Source: Legionella nautarum (lineage in GTDB: Bacteria > Pseudomonadota > Gammaproteobacteria > Legionellales > Legionellaceae). Taken from it: 64,000 nucleotides of DNA. The stretch is from assembly GCF_001467895.1 (NCBI RefSeq), contig NZ_LNYO01000013.1, positions 476,686-540,685 on the forward strand, written 5' to 3'. Within the stretch, counting starts at the first letter, position 1. Each line of letters begins with the position of its first letter. Both the position numbers and the translations under genes were made by a program. The notes beneath the pieces were generated by a model. The model was not told the DNA's origin and made no database searches. It saw only the letters and a program-made list of their open reading frames with translations. Positions 36,050 through 45,172 of this stretch are shown here, in pieces.

Positions 36050-36820
36050 ATGGAAAACGATTTTTCTACAAAAGAAAAGCTAAAAATCTTACAAATTACA
36101 GATATGCATCTTTTTTCTACAAACCCTTGTTTATTTGGTATCAATCCTAATAAAAATTTTAATGAGGTAATGAGAGCGGTCTTTAATCAAGAAATTAAAG
36201 ATACAGATTTCATTTTATTAACTGGCGATCTGTCCCAGGATGAGACAGCGGATTCCTATCAATATTTAGTAGAATCATTTAAGCACTGTGAAAAACCTGT
36301 TTTTTGGATTTCAGGTAATCACGATAACGAAAAGCTTATGACAGAGGTTTTTAGCCAACTAGCTTCATTTAAACGAGGAAAATTTTTAGAGTTAAACGAT
36401 TGGATCTTTTTATTTATCAATTCAAAACTTGAAGGTTCTGAAAACGGCTATCTTAGCCAAGATGAGTTAAAGGAATTAGAAAAAAAACTGAAGCTTTGTC
36501 ATAAAAACGTTGCGCTAATCATGCATCATCATCCCACTCCTGTTAATACGCCATTAATTGATAAGTATATTTTGAATAATCGTGAAGAGTTGTGGGAAAT
36601 AATTTCTAACACCAAAGTCAAATTGATTATTACAGGCCATGTCCATGGAGATTATACTCTTGCTAAAAATGACATTAAAATAGAGTGCTCGCCAGCAACC
36701 TGTTATCAACTCAAAAAGGGTACTTCCACCCTAGAAATTGACCATGCAGTCGGCTATAAAATTCATTATTTTGATAAGAGTGAGTATTATTCTAAGGCTG
36801 TGGTATGGGAGTTTTCTTGA
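36050..36820 (+). CDS. cpdA: CpdA-like cyclic nucleotide phosphodiesterase (calcineurin-like)
   Basis: 256-residue cytosolic metallophosphoesterase of the CpdA branch, which hydrolyses 3',5'-cAMP. Metal-site motifs are in order: QITDMHLF (D18, H20), LTGDLSQDE, FWISGNHDNE, IMHHHPTPVNT and ITGHVHGDYTL. SPATCYQLKKGTS near the end matches the CpdA family's C-terminal SPSTCxQ block. Start chosen at the ATG 36050; an in-frame TTG lies at 36032. It shares the window with two class III cyclases, so cAMP turnover is a local theme, but substrate specificity is by homology. Confidence 0.82.
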   Translation: MENDFSTKEKLKILQITDMHLFSTNPCLFGINPNKNFNEVMRAVFNQEIKDTDFILLTGDLSQDETADSYQYLVESFKHCEKPVFWISGNHDNEKLMTEVFSQLASFKRGKFLELNDWIFLFINSKLEGSENGYLSQDELKELEKKLKLCHKNVALIMHHHPTPVNTPLIDKYILNNREELWEIISNTKVKLIITGHVHGDYTLAKNDIKIECSPATCYQLKKGTSTLEIDHAVGYKIHYFDKSEYYSKAVVWEFS

Positions 36821-36836
36821 ATTATTGGGATTTGCC

Positions 36837-37104
36837 TGTTTGGACTCCAAGGTATCCCCAGGAAATTAAATAGACTATTTAGTTCATTGATCGTTTTGTT
36901 TATCCCGTTCGCACTGAGGAAGCGCGCAGCGCCGTCTCGAAGTGTCGCAAAAGGCCCCCCTTCGAGAGGGCCTCAGGACAGGCCTTTCGAGAGCCTCAGG
37001 ACAGGCTTCGAGGCGTGCGTCATGCCTGCTCCTCAGCCCGAACGGAATAAAATGAATACAAATGCCTTAGATACTCATTTCGTGGGGATACCTTAGTCCA
37101 ACGG
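36837..37104 (+). repeat. Palindromic MITE-like intergenic element, copy C
   Basis: About 268 bp. Left end CTGTTTGGACTCCAAGGTAT, right end ATACCTTAGTCCAACGG: inverted repeats of about 20 bp. The interior closely follows copy B, with a tandem enlargement of the CTTCGAGAGxxCTCAGGACAGG block near 36960-37010 (three iterations against two in B). It fills the gap between cpdA and mltA. Confidence 0.8.
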
Positions 37105-37155
37105 AAGCAGGTAAATAAGGAAAACTTATCTTGGTTCAACCTATCAGGTCTATTT

Positions 37156-38361
37156 TTAAGTAAACTCTTTCTTCAATCTTTCAACAGTATGGTTAGGTAA
37201 TAATAGCCAATAATGTCCCGGGTTTTTCATATGACCTGCGATGAAAGTTGCTTTTTCTCCACCACCCCAAAAGACATCCCCGCGTACTAAACCTTTAATA
37301 GCTCCTCCAGTATCCTGGGCGATCATTAATCGTTGGAATGCTTTGTCTTGATCAGGATTAATTTCCGCTGGTCTTGTGGTATTGAGCCACAAAGGAGCTC
37401 CCATAGGAATCCATTTTTTATCAATTGCTAAGGAGTAACCTGGTGTTAAGGCAACACCTTGAGAACCTAGTGCAGAATCATCTTTAAGATAATGGAAGAA
37501 AACGAAGGATTTATTTTTATTTAAGACCTTATGCATCTGATCAGGATTTGCTTCAAGGTAACGCTTAATATGCTGCATAGAAGCATTATCTCTAGTCATG
37601 ACACCCTGATCAATAAGAATACGTGCAACAGAAGTATAGGGGGCACCGTTTTCTGCCGCATACCCAAGATGGACACGTGAACCATCATCAAGCACGACCG
37701 TACCTGAACCTTGTATTTCTAAAAAGAGTCTATCAATATCACTATTTACCCATAGCAACACAGGTGCTTTTTGATTAATTGCCCCATTATTTATTTCAGC
37801 TCGGGTATAATAAGGAAGGATCTGGTTACCCTCTACTCTGCCAACCATTCGACGATTTTTTAGAGAAGGATCAAAAAGCCCTAAATTAATCGACACGAGG
37901 TTTGTTGGCATACCATAAATAGGCACATTATATTCTTTGCTTTTGGTGCGGCTGCCATGTAATTCCGCCATATAATAACCAGTAAACAAACCTCGAACAG
38001 GTTGGTTATCGTTAAATTCAACAGGAGTAAACCATTTTTGGAAAAATTTTCTTGCGGCTGTTTCCGTAATTGGATTTATTGCTAATGCAGCACGGCAAGC
38101 GGGTTGCCAATCTTTCGCTTTTAAAGCGATATGCTGACTACCTACGCGTTGCTCTGGATCTTGATTTAAAAATGCTTTGCAGGAAATTTGAAAGGTCTGT
38201 AAAGATTTCCTTACCTTCGTTGTTTTCCAGCCAGGCAATTGAGCAAATGATCGCTGTTTTAATTGGACTGCTTTTGGTTGTTTAGACCAATACCACCACG
38301 AGAAAACGCCAAGTAGTGTAAGCAGAGGAATAAATGTAAGTAATAGTAATTTTCTTTTCAT
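37156..38361 (-). CDS. mltA: Membrane-bound lytic murein transglycosylase A
   Basis: Cleaves peptidoglycan glycan strands to 1,6-anhydro ends. 401 residues with the MltA core (FTGYYMAELHGSRTKS near 130, IQGSGTVVLDDG near 215, GVALTPGYSLAIDKKWIPMG near 310) and the C-terminal 3D domain with catalytic Asp in AQDTGGAIKGLVRGDVFWG near 350. E. coli MltA is an outer-membrane lipoprotein. Here the N-terminus (MKRKLLLLTFIPLLTLLGVF) has no lipobox cysteine, so this version is probably held by an uncleaved signal anchor or released into the periplasm. Confidence 0.93.
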   Translation of the reverse strand: MKRKLLLLTFIPLLTLLGVFSWWYWSKQPKAVQLKQRSFAQLPGWKTTKVRKSLQTFQISCKAFLNQDPEQRVGSQHIALKAKDWQPACRAALAINPITETAARKFFQKWFTPVEFNDNQPVRGLFTGYYMAELHGSRTKSKEYNVPIYGMPTNLVSINLGLFDPSLKNRRMVGRVEGNQILPYYTRAEINNGAINQKAPVLLWVNSDIDRLFLEIQGSGTVVLDDGSRVHLGYAAENGAPYTSVARILIDQGVMTRDNASMQHIKRYLEANPDQMHKVLNKNKSFVFFHYLKDDSALGSQGVALTPGYSLAIDKKWIPMGAPLWLNTTRPAEINPDQDKAFQRLMIAQDTGGAIKGLVRGDVFWGGGEKATFIAGHMKNPGHYWLLLPNHTVERLKKEFT

Positions 38362-38517
38362 AACTGGGCAAATTTTACACTAATTGAGATTAAGTGCAAC
38401 TCCTTTTTTCCACTTAAAGGATTAACTAATTGTTTTATATGATAAAAAAATTATTGATTCATGATACCAGAAGCTTGGTGAAAAACCATGATAATTCGCT
38501 CTTGCTCCTTCATTATT

Positions 38518-39273
38518 CTAATTAAAGTTAAAACTTTGCCCGCGAACTAGAAAGCCTCGAAACCCGTCTTTTTTAGCATCGGGTAGTGGGCCGCAATTAT
38601 AGTCATAGAGCCACATCTTTCCTCGAGTTTTGCTATCGAGGGTCTTTAGCTCTTTGTAATGGGCATGTTGACCACTCCATTTCTCAGAAGTTTCACAATC
38701 ATGAAAAATGATATCTGCTCGGTCATATATCGGTTGTAAGGAGTCGGGAGAGAAGCGGGTATCGGTTGAAAGAAATATCTTTTGAGACTTAGTGGTGATT
38801 AATAATCCATAACTAGGCATGATTTCTCCATTTGAAATGGAGTGAATTGTTTTAACCAATTGAAAACGATAATTCTCCCAGATAAACCGGTTATGAATTG
38901 TTTTAACATTAAAGAATGAAGCTAGATTAGCTTGTTTATCTTCAATTGAGCACATGCCGCCACTCAATACATTGTTCCATAATCTATCTGCCTGATCGTA
39001 ACTTATTAAAAGTTTGGTTTTTTGACCGTCAATGAAATTCTTAGAAAAACCTAGCCATTCGAGCCCGCCGCAATGATCACTATGTAAATGACTGATATAA
39101 ACTGCATCGATATCACTAAAAGTGTATCCCTCAGCAAACAGCGAATGCCTGGCATCACTTCCACAATCGATAAGCAATTTGTAACCAGAATCGCTTTCAA
39201 TCAACATATTCGATTGAAAGTTGTTGTCACCTACACTAAAGGCAGCTGAAACACCAAGGAATAATAGTTTCAT
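38518..39273 (-). CDS. Metallo-beta-lactamase-fold hydrolase
   Basis: 251 residues. The zinc motif HxHxDH is complete in YISHLHSDHCGGLEW (near residue 62-72), preceded by LLIDCGSDARHSLF. IFLSTDTRFSPDSL near 175 gives the bridging Asp, and IIFHDCE near 195 a further ligand-like acid. The overall order resembles RNase Z and cyclic-phosphodiesterase-like members, but the tail is short (LVRGQSFNFN) and the expected final His motif is not obvious. It is a cytosolic enzyme without a signal peptide. Substrate unknown. Isolated between mltA and an alpha/beta hydrolase. Confidence 0.75.
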   Translation of the reverse strand: MKLLFLGVSAAFSVGDNNFQSNMLIESDSGYKLLIDCGSDARHSLFAEGYTFSDIDAVYISHLHSDHCGGLEWLGFSKNFIDGQKTKLLISYDQADRLWNNVLSGGMCSIEDKQANLASFFNVKTIHNRFIWENYRFQLVKTIHSISNGEIMPSYGLLITTKSQKIFLSTDTRFSPDSLQPIYDRADIIFHDCETSEKWSGQHAHYKELKTLDSKTRGKMWLYDYNCGPLPDAKKDGFRGFLVRGQSFNFN

Positions 39274-39389
39274 TAACTATCCTCTGAGCCATTTGTCTTA
39301 ATTTCCATTAGTTAAGAAATAAGACCTATATATTAAGCATAGTCATGCTTTTATAAATAATATACCAAAGGACGAAGGAAGACAGGTGA

Positions 39390-40307
39390 TTAATGTAAAT
39401 CACTTATCTTTTTTCCATTTAGCCAAGAGCGAATTTTCTTATGCTGATCCAGCTCAAGCAAGGCCGGTGCATGTCCGGCATCTTCTACTTCAAACACCTC
39501 AACTTCCGGGTGCATTCGTTTCATTTTTTTTATATGCTCAGGGAGAAGTAAAGTAGAGCGACTGCCGCGAATGACTAAAACAGGGCAGGTAATTTTTTGC
39601 CAAAAATCCCATAAATCAATGTCAAAAAGAATGCCTTCAAGTGCTCTGTGAGGATGATATAAAAATTCTTTGACCGATTGCCAACTAAGCTTGAAATCAT
39701 GAATGTTTGGATCAAATTTACTAATAAAAACACCTGGAGAAAGTTCTGTCACACTGTGTTCAGTAAAATTAATCCATTGTTTTTCAGTAAGATTACCGAA
39801 TTCAGCGTAAATTTTTTTATAATGTTCTTTTGCTTCTTCCTTACTAGAAAACTGAGGATCTTTGCCTACATATTTTGCCATATGCCATAACGTTTGAATG
39901 GGAACTTGAGGACTTACATCATTGAGAATTAGGCGACGAATAGGCGTATTCGGTAGGGAGGCCATTATAATACCCAATAATCCTCCCATAGAAGTGCCAA
40001 TCCAATCAATTTCTTTTGCACCTGTCCTACTGATTAGATTGCTCAGATCTATAATATAACGCTTAAAGTTATAATCATGAGCGTTTTTGAGCCAGCTACT
40101 ATCCCCGCGTCCAACTACGTCAGGGCAAAAAACATGAGATCCCTGTGTACTTAAATAATCTGCAAGAGCATCAAAATCGCGGCTGTTACGTGTCAGACCG
40201 TGGACACAAATTACAGTAGGCGACTCCGAATTGACCTTACCCCATTCGGTATAGGCAACGCGATGGTAGCCCTCATCAGAGACACAAAGAACATAATCCC
40301 GTTTCAT
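39390..40307 (-). CDS. Alpha/beta hydrolase
   Basis: 305 residues with the canonical fold: VICVHGLTRNSRDFDALADY near 33 (oxyanion-hole HG), VVGRGDSSW near 64, the nucleophile elbow DWIGTSMGGLLG near 100 (Ser), and the histidine in DAGHAPALLELD near 280. The acid is likely in CPVLVIRGSRST near 243 or its neighbourhood. No signal peptide. Esterase-like of the MhpC/haloperoxidase group; the natural substrate cannot be inferred. Single gene with its own promoter space. Confidence 0.85.
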   Translation of the reverse strand: MKRDYVLCVSDEGYHRVAYTEWGKVNSESPTVICVHGLTRNSRDFDALADYLSTQGSHVFCPDVVGRGDSSWLKNAHDYNFKRYIIDLSNLISRTGAKEIDWIGTSMGGLLGIIMASLPNTPIRRLILNDVSPQVPIQTLWHMAKYVGKDPQFSSKEEAKEHYKKIYAEFGNLTEKQWINFTEHSVTELSPGVFISKFDPNIHDFKLSWQSVKEFLYHPHRALEGILFDIDLWDFWQKITCPVLVIRGSRSTLLLPEHIKKMKRMHPEVEVFEVEDAGHAPALLELDQHKKIRSWLNGKKISDLH

Positions 40308-40430
40308 AGATTCACTCTTTGATTAAGTAATTAGAATTAACTTGACTATAGTATAGTCGCTTCCTGCGTCATCTATGATACCTGTCATCCCTGTATGATG
40401 TTGATGTGGTAATTGGCGTATCTGGTTGAT

Positions 40431-40468
40431 TATCTAGCTTGGAGCCATTTGAGGCCCTAAGCTAGATA
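40431..40468 (-). terminator. Hairpin downstream of the SdaC-like gene
   Basis: TATCTAGCTTGGAGCC (40431-40446) and GGCCCTAAGCTAGATA (40453-40468) pair over 16 positions with few mismatches, 11 bp past the transporter stop. No T-run on the minus strand, so it may act as a 3'-end structure rather than a simple terminator. Confidence 0.45.
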
Positions 40469-40478
40469 TTTTCGCGTT

Positions 40479-41774
40479 TTAACCGATTAAGCTATAAAGA
40501 ATTGCTGAAATAGCAACTAAGCCTATAAAGGCAATAAAAGTATTTGCGACTGGCTGGCGGAATTTTTTCATCGCTGGCACTTTTAAGATTGCATACATCG
40601 GCATTAAGAAGAGGATAATTGCAATAACTGGTCCGCCTAAAGTCTCAATCATGGTTAAAATATTGGGATTAATCGTTGCTGCAGCCCAACAACTGATGAT
40701 CATAAATCCCTCAATTAAAGAATATAATTTGAAATTATTTATTGTCTTACCGCGAGAGCGCAACGATTTAACGATTAAACCATGCAGACCTTCACTGGCT
40801 CCAAGATAATGACCAAGAAAGGATTTAGCAATAGCGATAAAAGCAATTATTGGGGCAATATAAGCAATAGTTGGTGTATGAAAATGATTGGCGAGATAAG
40901 ATAAAATTGAAATATTTTGCTTTTTAGCCAAAGCAAGATCTTGTGGAGATAAACTAAGGACACAGCTAAATACAAAAAACATGACGGTGACAACCATCAT
41001 GATATGACTATATTTGAGAATCCATGAGCTTTTTTGATCCGCTTTTTCTCTATAAGTTCGTTTTTGATTAACAGCAAAAGAAGAAATAATTGGAGAGTGG
41101 TTAAATGAAAAGACCATGACAGGAATGATTAGCCACAAAGTCATTAAAAAGCCATTACCACCTGAAGCCTGGCCAAAATTACTTTGTTGGAAAATTGAAT
41201 CATTCCAATGTGGAATCAAATAGATTGATAAAATCGTTAGAATGCTAACAAAGGGATATACCAAGATACTCATTGATTTTACAATGATTTCTTGACCTAA
41301 ACGTACAATCGCCATTAAAGCCATAATCAGTATAATCGCTAGAAGTGCACGTGGCGGGGCTTCTATACCTAATTGATGGACTATAAAACTGTCAGTGGTA
41401 TTCGTTATAGCGACGCTGTACATCAGTAGAATCGGATAAATAGCAAAGAAATAAAGAACAGTAAGCACTTTTCCTGCGATGCTTCCGAAATGTTCTTCAA
41501 CCACTTCGGTAATATCATTATGTCCTGCAGAACCAGAGAGTACAAAGCGACATAAGGCTTGATGGGAAAAATAAGTCATAGGAAAGGCGAGGATGGCCAT
41601 AATGATCAAAGGCCAAATGCCATGTAATCCGGCATTAATAGGTAGAAATAAAGTACCTGCACCGATAGCTGTTCCATACAAGCTTAACATCCAAATAGTG
41701 TCTTGTTTTTGCCAGCTCGATACAGAATGCTGTGCTTCTTCGGCTATTAAGGCCGAAACTCCGTCTTGGGACAT
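40479..41774 (-). CDS. HAAAP-family serine/threonine-type amino-acid transporter (SdaC-like)
   Basis: Inner-membrane proton-amino acid symporter of 431 residues and about 11 helices. YGTAIGAGTLFLPINAG near residue 33 is the family signature shared by SdaC and TdcC, MVFSFNHSPIISSFAVNQ near 220 is the second conserved helix, and AKSFLGHYLGASEGLHG near 310 the third. Start placed at 41774 because GGAG lies 6 nt before it; upstream ATGs at 41792 and 41780 straddle that site. Serine is a key carbon source for Legionella, but the actual substrate is by homology only. Confidence 0.87.
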   Translation of the reverse strand: MSQDGVSALIAEEAQHSVSSWQKQDTIWMLSLYGTAIGAGTLFLPINAGLHGIWPLIIMAILAFPMTYFSHQALCRFVLSGSAGHNDITEVVEEHFGSIAGKVLTVLYFFAIYPILLMYSVAITNTTDSFIVHQLGIEAPPRALLAIILIMALMAIVRLGQEIIVKSMSILVYPFVSILTILSIYLIPHWNDSIFQQSNFGQASGGNGFLMTLWLIIPVMVFSFNHSPIISSFAVNQKRTYREKADQKSSWILKYSHIMMVVTVMFFVFSCVLSLSPQDLALAKKQNISILSYLANHFHTPTIAYIAPIIAFIAIAKSFLGHYLGASEGLHGLIVKSLRSRGKTINNFKLYSLIEGFMIISCWAAATINPNILTMIETLGGPVIAIILFLMPMYAILKVPAMKKFRQPVANTFIAFIGLVAISAILYSLIG

Positions 41775-42089
41775 AAACATCTCCATCTGCAATAAAAATT
41801 AGGTTGACCTACCTTTACAAAGCCATAATTTCCATACTATGACCCTTTTTTAGCAAAATCTGCTTTCATGTTATAGAAAGTCATTTAACAAATCAAGTAT
41901 GCATTCTGTTTATTAATTGATCATTAAGACTAATAAGAGATTAAATAAAAAATTAAAATCGCTTATTACAAAGTTATTTTTAAATTGGTAATTATCAGAA
42001 TTTAATTCTAAATTTCAAGTGGTTAACTGCGTCACTTGTATTAATGAATGTACTATACTTCATTAAAGTACTTCCTTTGGAGAAGAAGC

Positions 42090-43046
42090 ATGTCGCGCTC
42101 AATTAAGTCTAAGAGCCCAGAAAACGCTATAGATATGAATCAATTTTATCTTGATGTGATTGATTGTATGCCAAATATAGTCTACCTATTAGATAAAAAT
42201 TGTTCTTTGATAGGCTGTAATCGTAATTTCCGCAGTTTACTTGGCATGGACCCCAATGAAGAAATTATCGGCAGCAGGCCGTACAAAAAACTCACTTCAC
42301 ACGCTAATTGGTCAGCAGAACGAAGTGAAATGCTTAAGCGTGATGATATCAATACTTTGTTATCTAAAGAGCCAAGCTATGATGTACAAGAATCTCCAGT
42401 TGTTAATAAAAATAGTGACATTGTTTATTATCAGTCCACAAGAATTCCTTTATTTGATAAAAATGAAGAAGTCATCGGCCTAGTATGCATCTTGACGGAT
42501 ATCACCGAAATAAAACGGATGAAAGAGCAGCTAATAAAAGTCAAAAACCAATTGCAAACATATAACGAAAAACCAATTACTGTAACGCCCACTCCAGAGA
42601 ATATAGAGAATTCTCCTGATAAAAAGCCGCCCAGGGTACTCATGGTAGAAGATAATTCAATTGCTCAAAAAGCGGCGCAAGCTTTATTAATGCAGCTTGA
42701 TTGCCATGTTGATGTCGCTGATTCGGGTGATAAAGCAGCCCTATTATTTGAACCAGGAAAATATGACCTCGTGTTTATGGATATCGGCTTAGAAGATACT
42801 TCAGGCTATGTAGTATCTAAAAAAATACGTCAATTGGAGCAGGGTACGGAATATCATGTACCTATTATTGCATTGACTGGTTATCAAGCAGATATTGTCA
42901 AATATGATTGTGATGACTACAGCATGGAAGGTGCACTGACGAAACCCCTCACTACTGAGCAAGCTAAACAAATCATCCAACATTATATCTATCATATTGA
43001 TATACCCATTCACGGATTAAAGAGTATCAAGGGGCAGATGGAGTAA
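42090..43046 (+). CDS. PAS domain plus receiver-domain protein without kinase
   Basis: 318 residues from the ATG at 42090 (GGAG 7 nt upstream). A PAS domain (about 20-140) with DCMPNIVYLLDKNCSLIGC and the PAC end VIGLVCILTDITEIKRM is followed by a short helical linker and a CheY-like receiver (about 180-305). Receiver residues are intact: acidic pair E187/D188 (MVEDN), phospho-acceptor D231 (VFMDIGLED), T263 and K285 (ALTKPL). There is no histidine kinase or output domain, so it probably relays or buffers phosphate from a kinase encoded elsewhere. The layout resembles a hybrid kinase with its catalytic core missing. Confidence 0.82.
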   Translation: MSRSIKSKSPENAIDMNQFYLDVIDCMPNIVYLLDKNCSLIGCNRNFRSLLGMDPNEEIIGSRPYKKLTSHANWSAERSEMLKRDDINTLLSKEPSYDVQESPVVNKNSDIVYYQSTRIPLFDKNEEVIGLVCILTDITEIKRMKEQLIKVKNQLQTYNEKPITVTPTPENIENSPDKKPPRVLMVEDNSIAQKAAQALLMQLDCHVDVADSGDKAALLFEPGKYDLVFMDIGLEDTSGYVVSKKIRQLEQGTEYHVPIIALTGYQADIVKYDCDDYSMEGALTKPLTTEQAKQIIQHYIYHIDIPIHGLKSIKGQME

Positions 43047-43125
43047 TTGATTGCTCATTGATATATTTATCGTTAGTATGTAGCGATTTGATATACCTCC
43101 TGGCAAAGCAAGGGAAGAGAGAATT

Positions 43126-43932
43126 ATGGTTTTAATGAGTGAGGTAATTTTTCAACACTTACAACAGCAAAACTATGTACAAGTTCCATTTCCCATTTCC
43201 TCAGAACTCTTACAACAGGCTATTGAATCTTTTTTCAAATTTTTAGAAGAGCCTGAGGAAATTAAGCGTCATATTGATTTTACAATTGCCCCTCAGCATC
43301 GTAGAGGAGATGTAGGATTTAAACAGCGGCATGCAGAAGATCATATTTACAACGACTCCAAAGATTTTTTTCATTTTCATCCTGCCTTATTTAAAAAATA
43401 TGAACAATTCCTTGAGAAAAATCCGGTCGTTAGTGATTTTATGTTAAAGGCAAAACCCATTTGGGACTTAGTGTATGAAACGGTGTATGCCATTTTGCAA
43501 CTGTTTGAAAAACAATTTTCTGGGATTGTAGACAAAGTTTTTGCTACCGAAAATGTACATATTCTTTTGCGTTTTTTAAAATATGAATGGTCAGAATCAG
43601 GGAAATACCTTGCAAAACCACATTTTGATGCTGGATCCTGCACTTTGGCTGTCGCTGAAAGTTGTCCTGGTTTAAGAATAGGCTCTTCTCCAGATAATTT
43701 AAGGATTGTAAAACATAAACAGAAGCACGCTATTTTTATGCTTTCCTCAAATTACAAGCAAATTATCGATAATAATAAATTTTCAGCCGGCTGGCATGAT
43801 GTAATTCAGCTTGATGAAACACGTATCGGAAAACCCTTCGCCAGATGGGCAATTGTGGCCTTTATTGATGCGCATGGAGTGACTGCTCTGCCGAGAACAG
43901 AAACCCATAAATGGTATGTAGGAACCGCATGA
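43126..43932 (+). CDS. Fe(II)/2-oxoglutarate-dependent oxygenase-like protein
   Basis: 268 residues with an isopenicillin-N-synthase-like jelly roll. The iron triad fits H166 and D168 in LAKPHFDAGSCTLAV and H224 in SAGWHDVIQLD, with R240 in PFARWAIVAFID as the 2-oxoglutarate anchor. The N-terminal ~110 residues are helical and resemble the DIOX_N lobe. Substrate unknown. The gene overlaps the next one by four bases (ATGA), so it is translationally coupled to a membrane acetyltransferase and may act on the same sugar or glycan. An alternative ATG lies three codons in. Confidence 0.75.
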   Translation: MVLMSEVIFQHLQQQNYVQVPFPISSELLQQAIESFFKFLEEPEEIKRHIDFTIAPQHRRGDVGFKQRHAEDHIYNDSKDFFHFHPALFKKYEQFLEKNPVVSDFMLKAKPIWDLVYETVYAILQLFEKQFSGIVDKVFATENVHILLRFLKYEWSESGKYLAKPHFDAGSCTLAVAESCPGLRIGSSPDNLRIVKHKQKHAIFMLSSNYKQIIDNNKFSAGWHDVIQLDETRIGKPFARWAIVAFIDAHGVTALPRTETHKWYVGTA

Positions 43933-45065
43933 GCTTTTCGACCAAAACTACTCAAGAAAATAAATTTTCTCGATTATTATCACTTGATGTTTTCCGCGGC
44001 ATGACGATTGCTTTAATGATTTTAGTTAATAGTCCTGGAAATCGTACGGCTTATGCTTGGCTCGAACATTCCTCATGGAATGGTTGTACTTTAGCTGATC
44101 TTGTGTTTCCTTGGTTTATTTTTATTGTTGGCGTTGCTTCGGTTTTTAGTTTGTCAAAGGCGAGTGAGTTGGATCATTTATCCTCGCAACAACTGTTTGT
44201 AAAAATTTTAAAACGCAGTCTGCTTATTTTTTTTATAGGTTTATTGCTTAATGCGCTTCCTTATTTTCATTTTTCTACCTTACGTATTTATGGTGTCTTG
44301 CAGCGAATTGCCATCTGCTATTTTGTGGGCTCTTTGTTATTTTTAACGACAAGAATGGAAACACAAGCATTGATTATGGCCTTGTTGCTCGTAGTCTATT
44401 GGTTAATCCTGATTCTTGCTAAAGTACCGGGATATGGTGCTGATAATTTAACCATAGAAGGTAATTTTGCTGCTTATGTTGACCGCTTGATTTTCTCTCC
44501 AGCCCATTTATATGGGAAGTTTTATGATCCAGAAGGGCTTTTAAGTACTCTTCCGGCCATTGCTACAGCATTGCTAGGAAATTTGACTGGTTATTGGTTA
44601 CGATCCCGTTATGCACCCCGAAAAAAATTGGAAGGTTTGTGGGTTAGTGGTTTTGTTCTATTAATACTTGGTTGGTATTGGGGCATCTGGTTTCCAATTA
44701 ATAAAACTTTATGGACGAGTTCCTATGTATTATGGACTGGGGGCTGGGCGCTGGTGATATTGGCGTTTTGCTATGGGTTGATTGATATTAAAGGGTGGAA
44801 GACCTGGTCTAAGCCTTTTGAAATCTTTGGCGCCAATGCTCTGGCAGTTTATTTTTTACATATTCTGTTCCTCAAAATACAGGCAATGATTATTGTTCAT
44901 CGTGCAGATGGTCTATCTGAAACGTTAAAAATGGCAATTACTAATACGCTTTTCGATTGGGCATCACCGGAAAATGCTTCTTTACTCTATGCTCTAAGTT
45001 ATACGCTTTTTTGGTTGTTTATTCTTTCAATTCTTTATCGCAAGAAAATTTTTATCAAAATATAA
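43929..45065 (+). CDS. NagX/HGSNAT-like membrane N-acetyltransferase family protein
   Basis: 378-residue inner-membrane protein with about 10 helices. The N-terminal signature LLSLDVFRGMTIALMILVN (residues 17-35) followed by HSSWNGCTLADLVFPWFIFI near 50 is the hallmark of the heparan-alpha-glucosaminide N-acetyltransferase/NagX family, in which the His and Asp/Asn residues near HSSWNG and TLADLVFP are functionally important. NALAVYFLHILFLK near 305 is the conserved late helix. It probably acetylates an amino sugar across the membrane from acetyl-CoA. The start at 43929 overlaps the stop of the 2OG oxygenase gene. Confidence 0.83.
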   Translation: MSFSTKTTQENKFSRLLSLDVFRGMTIALMILVNSPGNRTAYAWLEHSSWNGCTLADLVFPWFIFIVGVASVFSLSKASELDHLSSQQLFVKILKRSLLIFFIGLLLNALPYFHFSTLRIYGVLQRIAICYFVGSLLFLTTRMETQALIMALLLVVYWLILILAKVPGYGADNLTIEGNFAAYVDRLIFSPAHLYGKFYDPEGLLSTLPAIATALLGNLTGYWLRSRYAPRKKLEGLWVSGFVLLILGWYWGIWFPINKTLWTSSYVLWTGGWALVILAFCYGLIDIKGWKTWSKPFEIFGANALAVYFLHILFLKIQAMIIVHRADGLSETLKMAITNTLFDWASPENASLLYALSYTLFWLFILSILYRKKIFIKI

Positions 45066-45172
45066 GAGGTCAAAGTCTCCTTTTGAGTATCAAATATTGC
45101 ACTATACTTAGGTTGTAGTAAGGCTAGTCAAGCGACAAGCTAAGTCTTAGTGAGCTATATAGGGAGGCAATT

